DNA from: Branchiostoma floridae
Taxonomy: Eukaryota > Chordata > Leptocardii > Amphioxiformes > Branchiostomatidae
Direction: 5' to 3'
NCBI RefSeq assembly: GCF_000003815.2
Contig: NC_049995.1
Span: 1,082,587-1,146,586 of the forward strand
Length of the DNA stretch: 64,000 nucleotides
Shown here piece after piece: positions 26,397-34,363 of this stretch. The position numbers and the translations under genes are program-made. Below the pieces are notes generated by a model. It saw nothing but the letters and a program-made list of their open reading frames with translations, made no database searches and was not told the DNA's origin. Position 1 is the first letter of the stretch. The number at the start of each line of letters is the position of its first letter.

Positions 26397-29300
26397 TTCA
26401 GCAACATTGTATGAGCGACAGACTAAGCAGTTGGTAACGACAGAAAAATAGTTGAAGTTGTAGGCTTGTACATGTACGGTAATAGTAGTAGATGTAGAGT
26501 GCCAGCAGTAATATCGGAAATAATAGTAGCAGCAGTAACAGTAGCAGCAGCAGAATAAGTAATCATAAAAGAGGAATAGTAAGTAAAAGTAGAAGTTATA
26601 CTAGTAGCAGTACTAGTATTACAGGTGGTGGTGGTGGTGGGAGCAGTAGAAGCAACAGCGGTAGTAGTAGTAGTAAAAAGTTGTGGAAGTAGCGGTAGAA
26701 TTGCAAAGGCGTTGTAAAAAAAATGTTTTAATCATGTTTAATGTTTCAGAACCTGAACATTGCCGTGACCGGTCTCGCTGCTGTCCAGAAGACTTCCGCT
26801 CTTGCCGAGGGCGGTAAAAACGATCACGCTAAGGTGCACCTGTAAGTAATCTGTTAATATATTCTTTCTTTATTTCAGGCTCTCACTGGCTCATATGACA
26901 CAAGGACAAACATGAAAATCATAGAATATGTACAATCATTTTCAAACATCCTGGAAATACTATTGCTATGTACAGAGGCGCCGCCAGAGATTGCTGAAGA
27001 ATGAATTACGGTAAAATGAGTCGGACCTAAAGACAGACTGTACAATGGTATTGGATGAATTGAAAAGCCTATCTACAAAGGAACGGCACTGTTTATGCCA
27101 CCTGGGGTCGAATGTATCAGTATTGTTGAACACAAACATTTCACTAGTGCTGCAGGATCTAGGCAAATTCATTATTATACGGAAACAATTGTTGTAAGCA
27201 ATGCGACATTTCGACAGAACACTCGAACGAAAAGAATTCCATAACTGCGCACCAAAAAGCTGGGAGCAATGAGATGTGAACAGTGTTAAACTTTTCTTAA
27301 TTGTAGGTGAAAGAAAATTCCGAATAATAGTATTTGCACGACGTGACTAAATTGGTATCCTTACTCGGTCACAATAAAAAATGACCGAGTACTTTAAATG
27401 CAGTTGTGGTGAGGGTTAAATGATAGTACAGTACGTGGATTGATATAGACTATTAGCTAGACTATATACATCCTAGATCCTGTCTAAGGTCTTATAACTG
27501 CATTACTCAGAGTGTGGTCTTTAAAAGAGTACCGAGCAAAAAAGAAAACGGCTGCATGAACGTGGTTTTATTGCGGTAGGAAATTTCCTTTTAGTTGGCA
27601 CCGATGTAAAACGTCAAATCGGTGGAAGCTTACTTGTAACTAAAGAAATTAGCAGGTTACTCACATTTACACAATGAAGGGTAATTTTCTCGGAATAAAA
27701 TGAAAGGTATTCATATTTTACTGCAGTTCCATGCAGAACGTTCATATGAAATGTAAGCGTTTTTACATTGAAACGCATGACTAAAACCTTAATTTTTAGG
27801 CGCTTTTCCAACTGTCAGACCCCTGAAAGCTTGAAGGGCATTACGTTAAAATAGGAATACGCTAATGCTGTTGATTTCTGCATATGAGTCAGATTGAGAC
27901 CTGTCTGATAGTGTTACAGGTTGTGCTAGCCAAGGTTTTCACAGTCCTAAAGGATCTTTCGCTCCTGGTACTCCCAGGAGCTGTGAATAGCAACAAGCTC
28001 TCAGAAAGGGCCTGATAGTCCCTTATAGCGAAATATCTGACTGTGCCAGTTTTGTAACTTTCTATATATAAGACGATTCAAGTCAAGGAAAACATTGCAA
28101 CCTAGATGCATCTCAACAGATAGATTACCTCAGTACGTATTTGCACTTTAGAGCTCTAGTTAATGCCTGTACGTTTCTCTCTCTGTAGTTGGTATAACAA
28201 AAGCGTAATTAAGGTTCTCTCCTGATTACTCATCAGACCCTTTTAATGAATGATATGGAACGTTTTGATTTGTTCCACAGTCAAAACGTGGAGCGCCTCC
28301 TTGCGAGAGGAAGTGTTGGTGACAGTCAGAAGGAGGAACACTACATCTTCCTTGAAGAAAACCGGGAATTAGCCAAGGAACTCAGCGAACCGCGAAGGGT
28401 ATGTTCACCTCAACTCACACCAACTATTCCTTCACCACAAGTAACGAGATTTATGTCATACCTGTGACGTTCGATACGGGTGCTCCGGACAGTGTGATAA
28501 CTTCCCGTATATATATATATATCATACAGGCTTCCTTTGAGTAAATTGAACTATTTCGAACGGGCCAAATACGGCACGGTTGAAAATTCGAATACCAAAG
28601 TCGGACGTTAGAATTGCTGTTGTTACAATCTTTTTTTCAAGGACACAACATTTTCTCAACTTCTGGTGCATTTCGCATCGAAATATGTGTTTTCTCAGGT
28701 GGGTATGACATAAATAAAACACAACACGGTGTATTCCGTATTATCCTCGGTCCCAGCCCTCCCGCGGATCGGATCATCCTCCGGCCTTCGGGCGATCCGA
28801 CCCGCGGTCGGGCTTGTACCTCGGGTGATACGGAATACACCGTGTTGTATTCTATATACATGTGATCTGTGTATGGGTTATCATATATGCTCCGTGCTTG
28901 GATGCATTTTTTGACTGTGATTGTGTTTCATATTATTTCGATATAGTTGATAGAATTTTCATCAATCAGTGACTCCTTTTTAAAGTTAAATACACGTACC
29001 CCCAAATCGTCGATGGCTATCAGTCCATGTTGCTCACGGAGTGACCCAGTTCTCGCGAGAGTTGCGAGAACTAGGTCGAGACTTGCGTAGTTCTCCTGCC
29101 CCTCACCCCGCCGCCTTGCGGAGTAGGGGTAAGTAGGACTTGGGCAGCTCCCAGCCAGCATTGCGGTTCAACTCTCGCGAGAACTAAGGTCACTCCGTGA
29201 GCAAGATGGACTTATACCCTTAATAGATTTTGAGGTAAATGTGTTTACCTTTACAAAGTAGTCACTGATTGATGAAAATTCTATTAACTGTGTACATACG

Positions 29301-30129
29301 TGACTGATGAATCCCTTCAACGATATTACAATATACTATGCACCACGTCTCATCTCCCCAAAGGCTGGCGGGAATCGAAGTTTTGAACGGTTCTAGAATC
29401 AGACAGTTGAGGGAGTGACATGATGTAGAATTTTCCATGTTAAACAATTCATCAACCTTAAGCTAAGTGCACAACCCGCCGTACGTTCAATTTGTCTGTA
29501 CGGTTTTTTGGAGGCCACGTCCGCCACGTATTTCTGAAAACGTCCAGGCTGTACAGGGCAGGCGCGTAGGCCCGTACGGGAGGCGAATCCACAGCCCGAT
29601 GGCGCACAAAGTTTTGCCGGCACGTAAAAGTCTACGGCGTGTCTGCGTGCTCCAAAATCCGTCGGATTCCCTACGAGTTCGTACGGAGGCGGCACTTACC
29701 ACTTACGGATCCCCAAAGATTGCCCACTTTTTAGGACGCATACAGCACATATTTGCACGTACGGCGGGTTGTGCCCTTAGCTTTATGTGCATTGCAGCTG
29801 ACGGACCAGGTCATATGACCTGTTGTACTCTTTTCGGTCCTTTGTTTGTATGTAGTTTCTTGGCTGAAGACAATGTATTTCCATGTGCCGTTCAAAGTAG
29901 ATCACAAGACCGGGTGGGATATTAAAATCGTGCTGATATGTTTCAGGGTCCCCAGACTGGTGCAAGTGCTGATCAGAGGTTCAAGAACCTTTACAAGAAG
30001 AAACACGCTAGCGTGGAACAGTTTCTTGGCGGTAAGAAGAAAGGCAAAGCCGTGAAGGGGAGGATCACAGACAAGAAACTCAACCAGCAGTACTATGACT
30101 ACGAGTACCAACCGGAGGAGGAGGAGTAG
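9015..30129 (+). CDS. circularly permuted RAS-VWA protein (about 18 exons)
   Basis: Exons: 9015-9140, 10236-10298, 11073-11195, 11764-11946, about 12156-12232, 13180-13357, 13765-14087, 14834-14991, 15571-15613, 16188-16356, 16908-16989, 18210-18413, 19391-19571, 20148-20405, 25877-26089, 26750-26841, 28281-28398, 29947-30129. All borders are GT-AG, and every phase joins except at the 5' side of exon 5. The product is about 924 residues: acidic N-terminus, RAS-type GTPase with motifs ordered G3-G4-G5-G1-G2, charged linker, CxxC zinc finger, VWA domain, C-terminal region. A permuted RAS domain combined with VWA is a known but rarely reported architecture ('circularly permutated Ras protein'); its cellular role is unknown to me. 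Start uncertain: the frame stays open upstream of 9015 to an acceptor at 8985, so residues before the Met are possible. Confidence 0.9.
10236..13357 (+). CDS. cpRAS domain exons 2-6 (G3-G4-G5-G1-G2)
   Basis: Exon 2 carries G3 ([17 protein letters not shown], with the Gln61 equivalent). Exon 3 continues [16 protein letters not shown]. Exon 4 carries G4 (NKID) and G5 (ETSAK). Exon 5 is a short Gly/Lys/Pro linker ([16 protein letters not shown]). Exon 6 carries the P-loop ([13 protein letters not shown]) and switch I ([11 protein letters not shown], identical to the RAS effector loop). The cut lies between strands beta2 and beta3 of ordinary RAS; old C- and N-termini are joined by exon 5. All nucleotide-binding motifs are intact, so GTP binding is expected. 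No CAAX box follows, so membrane anchoring of the RAS type is not expected. Confidence 0.92.
10330..10470. repeat. AT-rich (ATG/ATA)n low-complexity tract
   Basis: Degenerate trinucleotide sequence (atgatgataat...) in cpRAS intron 2. Confidence 0.7.
10763..11048. mobile_element. MITE with TCCTACGCAGGGACATCC ends, copy 1
   Basis: TCCTACGCAGGGACATCC from 10770 is inverted at GGATGTCCCTGCGTAGGA ending 11039; the inverted match extends about 48 bp to GGATGTACCC. TATAAGTG occurs next to both ends. The centre holds 'tctgattggctgacagctggt'. Copy 2 is at 18539-18852, also inside a cpRAS intron. Confidence 0.7.
11228..11300 (+). mobile_element. degenerate tRNA-like SINE head
   Basis: 'tcgtgggtagagtgattgcc' resembles box A of a tRNA, and 'gaggtcgattcac' 40 bp later resembles box B. 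No intact cloverleaf. It lies in cpRAS intron 3. Confidence 0.35.
12586..12941. mobile_element. GCGG-rich MITE, copy 2
   Basis: Starts 'aatgcagaaatgttcgcggc' and ends 'gaacatttctgcatttaccg', inverted relative to each other; the inside repeats 'accaccgcgaaaa'. It is a longer, diverged relative of 2304-2527 and lies in cpRAS intron 5. Confidence 0.6.
13107..13143. repeat. (AAAC)n microsatellite
   Basis: Eight or so copies of aaac, 35 bp before the acceptor of the P-loop exon. Confidence 0.85.
13765..14087 (+). CDS. cpRAS gene, charged linker exon 7
   Basis: Encodes 108 residues: a Lys/Thr run ([11 protein letters not shown]), a Gly/Leu stretch ([11 protein letters not shown]), then Ser/Asp and Glu/Gln blocks ([12 protein letters not shown] repeated twice) and a basic end ([11 protein letters not shown]). 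It is probably disordered; SSDSSEEE blocks are typical CK2-type acidic phosphorylation sites (inference). Donor AAG|GTTGGA, phase 0. Confidence 0.8.
14100..14400 (+). repeat. dispersed repeat, copy 2
   Basis: 'ctacagcaaataagttttat' and 'ggtatcacaactaacaa' recur at 59945-60130 as 'ccacagcaagtaaattttat' and 'tgatatcacaacagat'. The later part (14288-14400) matches 4795-4915. Family unknown; it lies in cpRAS intron 7. Confidence 0.45.
14834..15613 (+). CDS. cpRAS gene, Sec23/24-like zinc finger (exons 8-9)
   Basis: Exons 14834-14991 and 15571-15613 join in phase 2 to give SCAECNAVL, a 20-odd residue loop, then [13 protein letters not shown]. The C-x2-C ... W-x-C-x2-C-x3-N layout is that of the zinc finger preceding the trunk domain in COPII proteins Sec23 and Sec24. 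Four Cys are placed to bind one zinc. Confidence 0.75.
15159..15507 (+). mobile_element. MITE with GGGCACAACCCGCCGTACGT ends, copy A
   Basis: Left end 'agctacgggcacacccctcc' and right end 'ggcgggttgtgcccttagct' are inverted repeats. The inside contains 'ggccacgtccgccacgtatt' and 'aaaatccgtcggattcccta', shared with copies at 29458-29784 (same orientation) and 37949-38217 (opposite). No coding capacity. Confidence 0.75.
16188..20405 (+). CDS. cpRAS gene, VWA domain (exons 10-14)
   Basis: Exons 16188-16356, 16908-16989, 18210-18413, 19391-19571 and 20148-20405. The region begins TVEYVLAP, then [13 protein letters not shown] (MIDAS DxSxS). Further on come [26 protein letters not shown] (MIDAS Thr), [12 protein letters not shown] (MIDAS Asp) and a final helix-strand unit with [16 protein letters not shown]. 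All five MIDAS positions are present, so divalent metal binding is expected. Intron 11 opens with a (TG)n run 50 bp after the donor. Confidence 0.88.
17040..17450. repeat. (TG)n microsatellite
   Basis: About 410 bp of interrupted TG repeats with TGCG and CG runs, in cpRAS intron 11. Cys/Val reading frames here are artefacts. Confidence 0.95.
18539..18852. mobile_element. MITE with TCCTACGCAGGGACATCC ends, copy 2
   Basis: Starts at 'cgtctggatgtacc', lacking the outer part of the left end, and ends 'ggatgtccctgcgtaggagg'. The centre 'tctgattggctgacagctggt' is shared with copy 1. It lies in cpRAS intron 12. Confidence 0.65.
20430..20500 (+). repeat. repeat boundary module, copy 1
   Basis: 'actagaaaggccgacatttg' followed by 'cttaagagcaaatacagcat'. 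The same module is at 23926-23972 and inverted at 44130-44185. It probably marks ends of a repeat family. Confidence 0.5.
21670..23170 (+). repeat. tandem duplication of a 750-bp unit
   Basis: Words such as 'accgtcaaca', 'gtgactgctgcgattatc', 'cgcttatgaatattaattag' and 'ctcttcgctgattggct' each occur twice about 750 bp apart (for example 21678 and 22428). The copies are diverged. The second runs into the 165-bp array. Confidence 0.7.
22990..25110 (+). repeat. array of about 165-bp repeats
   Basis: Around twelve units built on 'aaatttcaggtcatttggtt', 'acaagggtataggagccaaa' and 'tttttgtcaaaaatgg'. Two subfamilies: 22990-23760 (word 'gcattttgttgtactgtaca') and 24060-24960 ('gtgttgatgggaccctgtgc'). 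The array is interrupted by a 100-N gap and ends at 'gaagatttgacaggagaaga'. A related inverted stretch is at 42620-43290. Confidence 0.8.
23167..23266. other. assembly gap (100 N)
   Basis: Gap inside the 165-bp repeat array of cpRAS intron 14; array length is therefore uncertain. Confidence 0.95.
25446..25645. repeat. (CA)n microsatellite
   Basis: About 200 bp of CA repeats with CG and TA interruptions, in cpRAS intron 14. Confidence 0.95.
25877..30129 (+). CDS. cpRAS gene, C-terminal region (exons 15-18)
   Basis: Exons 25877-26089, 26750-26841, 28281-28398 and 29947-30129. The first has beta-rich sequence ending [21 protein letters not shown], followed by an Ala/Leu helix ([20 protein letters not shown]). 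This order (strand ending in RVxT, then helices) is also that of the Sec23 beta-sandwich/helical region. The tail is Lys-rich, then [12 protein letters not shown] and TAG at 30127-30129. A transposon inserted at the stop leaves the frame intact. Confidence 0.85.
26100..26690. repeat. (TAG)n trinucleotide tract
   Basis: About 590 bp of degenerate gtagtagtag with gca and ata variants, starting 11 bp after the donor of cpRAS exon 15. Confidence 0.9.
28721..28850. mobile_element. short GC-rich foldback
   Basis: ACAACACGGTGTATTCCGTA at 28721 is inverted at TACGGAATACACCGTGTTGT ending 28849. The centre is a second inverted repeat ('cccgcggatcggat' / 'gatccgacccgcgg'), so the whole folds as one hairpin. 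Confidence 0.65.
28948..29290 (-). mobile_element. MITE with TAGAATTTTCATCAATCAGTGA ends
   Basis: Left end 'agaattttcatcaatcagtg' and right end 'cactgattgatgaaaattct' are perfect inverted repeats. Inside is a second inverted pair ('ctcacggagtgacc' / 'ggtcactccgtgag') around a core with 'gggcagctcccagcc'. The core is shared, reversed, with 51643-51896, whose ends differ. Confidence 0.7.
29458..29784 (+). mobile_element. MITE with GGGCACAACCCGCCGTACGT ends, copy B
   Basis: Best-preserved copy: left 'agctaagtgcacaacccgcc', right 'ggcgggttgtgcccttagct'. Ends about 160 bp before the last cpRAS exon. Confidence 0.8.
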
Positions 30130-30133
30130 CAAG

Positions 30134-31679
30134 TAGCGTTGGGTACCGGTGTGACAGCGTTCTCGCCCCCCCGTGATCTCGCCCCCCCGGGGGCGAAATC
30201 ACTAGCGATCTCGCCCCCCCGGGGCGAAATCACTAGCGATCTCGCCCTCCCCGGCTAGTGATCTCGCCCCCCTACCTCGCCCCCCTTTAGCGATTTCGCC
30301 CCCCCCCCAAAAAAACGGGTTTACATGACATTTTAGAAGTTGATTGGTATAAATCACAAAATGTAGTTTCAGAATGATATAAGTACACGAGTTTGATACA
30401 TAACTCCATTCATAGTATCAATATTAACGTAATTACATGGTAATAAGATAGTTGAACTTGTTTCAGACAAGGAGGGTTTGGTCCCTTGTATTCCCATTAT
30501 TGCATATACCTGAGTCTTGACATAAGATGTATTTCATTGTATTCACCTGTCCTCAAGCAACCTATATATCTCCAATATGAAGTCTCTACAATGAAGTGAC
30601 CACAAAAGAACTATGTAATGTCTTTATTAATTATGCAAATATTAGGTATTAACTAGAATAACGCACATTTTGGTATATGCACCTGGCCAAGGGATATCTT
30701 CACCTCCAACATGAGTGTCTTTTCTAGTATTTAGGAACTGATGCATTTACCCGTGTTTCTTAAGACAGGTACTTTACCAGTGTTTGTGTAGCATTTAGCA
30801 ACAGCTATATCAACTTGCGCGTAGATAGTGTTTATAATGAGAAACTATTATTCACGTGTGTTTTTGTTAGTGCTTTGGAAATGTTTCCAGCACAAGAAAG
30901 AAAACACTGTGACAAATTGAAAACATATAGCTGACGTATTCCGTACCATAGACGGTGTTGATTTATACGTTCGCAGTAGCACTGTTTTATGCCACCTCAG
31001 CTGCAAAAATTGTCTTTTTTTCATTTCAATGTCATGTTTGCACCGAACAATATAATATCGACTTTCGAGGTATGACATCTTACGGTACGGTAATAAGGTG
31101 CCATATAGGTACCAGGTAACACACCATATACGTTACTCCCCAGGTGCAGTATAGTACCAGGTAGCGCACCTGTAATATGTAGTAGCCAGCTGCTCTGGGG
31201 GGGGGGGGGCGAAAACGCTAAAGGGGGGCGAAAACCCCGAGATCGCTGTCACACCTGTACGGGGGTACAAAACCGGCTTTTCTTTCTGGACCGGTCTGGA
31301 AAAACCGGACCTGAAAAAAATCGATTGAACCTATTAGAAAATGAACAGATTATATTATCAGTAATTCAAATCTTTGGGGGCTTATAGGTCGAAGATTGAA
31401 GTAAAGTTATAATCATTTCTACCAAGGAGCTTTGATGAAAACTCCAAGTTTCTACTAAGTTTTAAAGTCAATCGTATAAAGATTTCAAAACGCCGAAGGG
31501 AGTCAAATACTCCACCAAACATATTGCTTTGCAGCGAAATGGTCTATTGTTTTGAGTATCGTCTATTCACATGTTTTCACATACTGAATCAGTTCCAGGT
31601 TCAGGTCCGGACCTGGACCTGATCCTATGGACCTAAACCGGACCTGGACCTGAATCTTCTGTACCGGTATCCACCACTA
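30134..31679 (-). mobile_element. hAT-like non-autonomous element at the cpRAS stop codon
   Basis: GTAGCAAG occurs at 30126-30133 and again at 31680-31687, an 8-bp target duplication as made by hAT transposases. Between them, ends 'tagcgttgggtaccggt' and 'accggtatccaccacta' are imperfect inverted repeats. The right part has 'ttcaggtccggacctggacc' repeats, shared with the copy at 57785-58221. The left copy of the duplication includes the gene's TAG (30127-30129), so the protein is unchanged and the element became 3' UTR. A second element (30149-31250) is nested in it. Confidence 0.75.
30149..31250. mobile_element. nested element with GTGTGACAGCG ends and poly-C/G blocks
   Basis: GTGTGACAGCG at 30149 is inverted at CGCTGTCACAC ending about 31250. 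Just inside are C-runs with 'gatctcgcccccc' and 'gggggcgaaatcactagc' on the left and 'gggggcgaaaacgctaaagg' on the right. The middle is AT-rich and non-coding. It interrupts the hAT-like element, so it arrived later. Its own target duplication is not clear. Confidence 0.6.
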
Positions 31680-31801
31680 GTAGCAAGCACATCGGAGAAT
31701 AAGTCCTTTCATCATGAAGCAAGATGAATCTTACTTAGTTGTTATTACTCCGTATTGACCACTTTTGTCTGAGGGTTGTATGTTCAGAGTGACGGGTAGT
31801 A

Positions 31802-31807
31802 AATAAA
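31802..31807 (+). promoter_or_regulatory. likely polyadenylation signal of the cpRAS gene
   Basis: AATAAA 115 bp beyond the right target duplication, followed by a GT-rich stretch. Before the insertion it would have lain about 125 bp after the stop codon. Confidence 0.5.
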
Positions 31808-32099
31808 GTGATAGTAATTAACGATGTTCTGAAAGTCCGTCTGTGGTGGATAATGGCATCATGAAAGGTGACTTATCTTTGTTTAAAACCCCTGTCTTGG
31901 TGAACGGGATGCACGTGTATCATGCCTGTATGCAGGTCCAGTACCTTTACGGGTTGTGGGCAATGCTCAGTTATATCTGTATTTGTATCTAGATCTAAAG
32001 AGCCGGTATAACCGCCCTTCGGTGTAAGACACCAGCTTCGCAGGCACGCGGTGCGGCAGCAGCTGATTATATTACACTGAAAGACCCATCACACCTAAC

Positions 32100-32263
32100 T
32101 GTTGCACATCTATCTGCAAGCGTTCTTTAGAACTACTCATAGAAGATGCCCATACTCTGCTTGGTGATAACAAATTCCACTCTACGATAGTTCTGGGAAA
32201 GTATGAATTTCTTGAACACATCAATCCTAGGTTGGTAACTCTGGTACTTGAAGCCGAAGGCAT
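32100..32263 (-). mobile_element. LINE remnant (reverse transcriptase C-terminus)
   Basis: The minus frame reads CSRNSYFPRTIVEWNLLSPS, the terminal motif of CR1/L2/Jockey-type LINE proteins. Short and 5'-truncated. Confidence 0.5.
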
Positions 32264-33039
32264 GACTGTTTCTTGTTCTTTTTTGAGTTGCTATCTGGCA
32301 TACCGCAGCAAACAGCGTAGACTGGGGAAGTCAATCTGCAGCAGCAGTACAGAATAGGTCAAAGTTTACTGATCTGCTTAATAAGGCAGCTTAGGGGGTT
32401 AAGTTGGAAAAGAAATATCCTCAACAACAGGACAAGGGTTATATCTGGGTTTGGTAAGTCCCTGTCTATTAGAAGTGATAACATAAATCTACGTGTTCTA
32501 GCAATGTTATCATTTACAGAATGTACTTACATTCTATTTGTTTTTTATCAACTGTATGTAGTAGAGGTACCGGTGCGCTTGTTTTCCTGAACAAAGGCCT
32601 ATAACCTAACACATGCCCTAAGGTGTTTTAGATTATACAGGATTTAGTTCACATATGTGTCAGATTGATATAAGATAATGACTATATGATAAAACGCTTC
32701 GCTCACTTGGTGGTTGATTCGGTGGTTATAGGACCCAACCATGCCTTATGACATCTATGAAATAAGTATGACAAGATGCTGTTGCAGAATTCAGCGTTAT
32801 AATACCTTATATTATAGTGGTGCCAGGTAATAAACTATGAAAAGCTTTGTAACCTATCCACACTGACAACAAGACTTTGGAACAATACACAAACAATTGA
32901 AATAGTATCAAAACATTTTATTTGTACCATTAGTACCTCGTATTAAACAAAATATAACCTATGCGAAAGTGTATATTTTTTGTGTTTCTAAATCATTATT
33001 CATAAGAATATAGTAGGGCACAACTAGGGAGTACTTACT

Positions 33040-33392
33040 TCCAACGTTTAGATGTCAATCAGACACCATCATCAGGTTAGAATGACTGGAAACTACTTCT
33101 TGCTGCTACTTATAGCCGATGTAGGTGGCGCTGCAGCAGCAAGAATGCCGTCCCAAACGTGGTTCATGTCGTCTCTGTTCATGACTGGAGCTGGTTTTCT
33201 GATCCAAACTGCCTCCTTAATCCTCCATGTTTTCCACTCTGTCAATGACTCGAGCCCCCTCACAGTCTGTTACACAATTGTTTCTGCTGATGCGGTCGTT
33301 GACCGCTATAAGTAGCAGGAAGAAGTAGTTTCCAGTCATTTACCCTGAAGATGGTGTCTGATAGACATCGAAACGTTGGGAGTAAAACGCCT
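33040..33392 (-). mobile_element. Penelope-like element remnant with inverted arms
   Basis: Arms of about 75-90 bp (33040-33120 and 33296-33392) are inverted repeats. Between them the minus strand encodes WRIKEAVWIRKPAPVMNRDD, like the end of the GIY-YIG nuclease of Penelope-like retroelements. Both arms contain a hammerhead-like core: CTGAAGA (33345-33351), a 7-bp stem and GAAAC (33370-33374) on plus; CTGATGA (33069-33075 reversed) and TAAAC on minus. A related foldback is at 53020-53300. Confidence 0.6.
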
Positions 33393-33599
33393 AAAGAACC
33401 TTACTATATTGTCAAGTATTAAAGAGACATACACACACGCATGCGCACACTCATGCACAGACGTACGCACGTATATATATATGGCAACGGGTTTCAATGG
33501 GATTAAAAATTTTCTTCCTAAACTTCTTTTCATATATCTTTAATATCTAACACATCTTAGTTAAACATTTATAATTAAATATTCATAAATTATGCTAAT

Positions 33600-34050
33600 G
33601 AGATGACGTAATGGGTCAAAATCCAAGATGGTCGACAATATCAGGATTTAAAGTGTAACAAGCTTATTTTCACTCAGATTTCATCACTACGTGGTATTTT
33701 CTTACAGAAAACATTCATGTGAACGTTTAAAATCCATTTTCATGGGGTTTTAGCGTTATATGTTGAAAAAATGTATCTTGAAAAATTTAAGGTTGATAAT
33801 CCAAGATGGCGGATAGCTAAACTACAGATGACGTCATTCTATGACGTCATTTTGATGTCGTTGGGTCGGCTTTTGACAACAGAAGTCTTATAACACTTTA
33901 ATATTAATAAGAAACCTTTATTGGTAACTTTTTGAGTGAGATATTAAATTAAGGTATTTTGGAAATTCCCCGTTTTAGCCAAAAATATGAATTAATGACG
34001 TCATAATTACGTCATTTTACGTCATAATGATATAAAAATTTCAGAAATTA
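33600..34050. repeat. repeat with TGACGTCA palindromes
   Basis: Contains three perfect TGACGTCA (33829-33836, 33842-33849, 33996-34003), several half-sites, and two copies of 'atccaagatgg'. Non-coding; probably a diverged transposable element. Confidence 0.45.
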
Positions 34051-34363
34051 TAAAACTCGATGGGCACAACCCCCCCTCCCCCTGCAAATTTGGTGATCGT
34101 ACAGTAAGCCGTTTTGAAAATACGAAGGGGGGGGTCGAATGAGCCCCACGGCCAGGGAAGGCCCAAAAAGCCCAGTCTGGATAGGGTTTTAATGAAACGA
34201 TTAACGCACGGCTGTTAATGATTTTCCATCTGTTACGGCGTCATAACCAACATGAAATGGGGACTTCTGATTGGCCCACGTCCCTTGGCTATATAATAAC
34301 CTTAACAATGTCAAACGCCTGAAGTTTACTTTAACTTTGTCTTCCCAACACCTGTCCACATAC

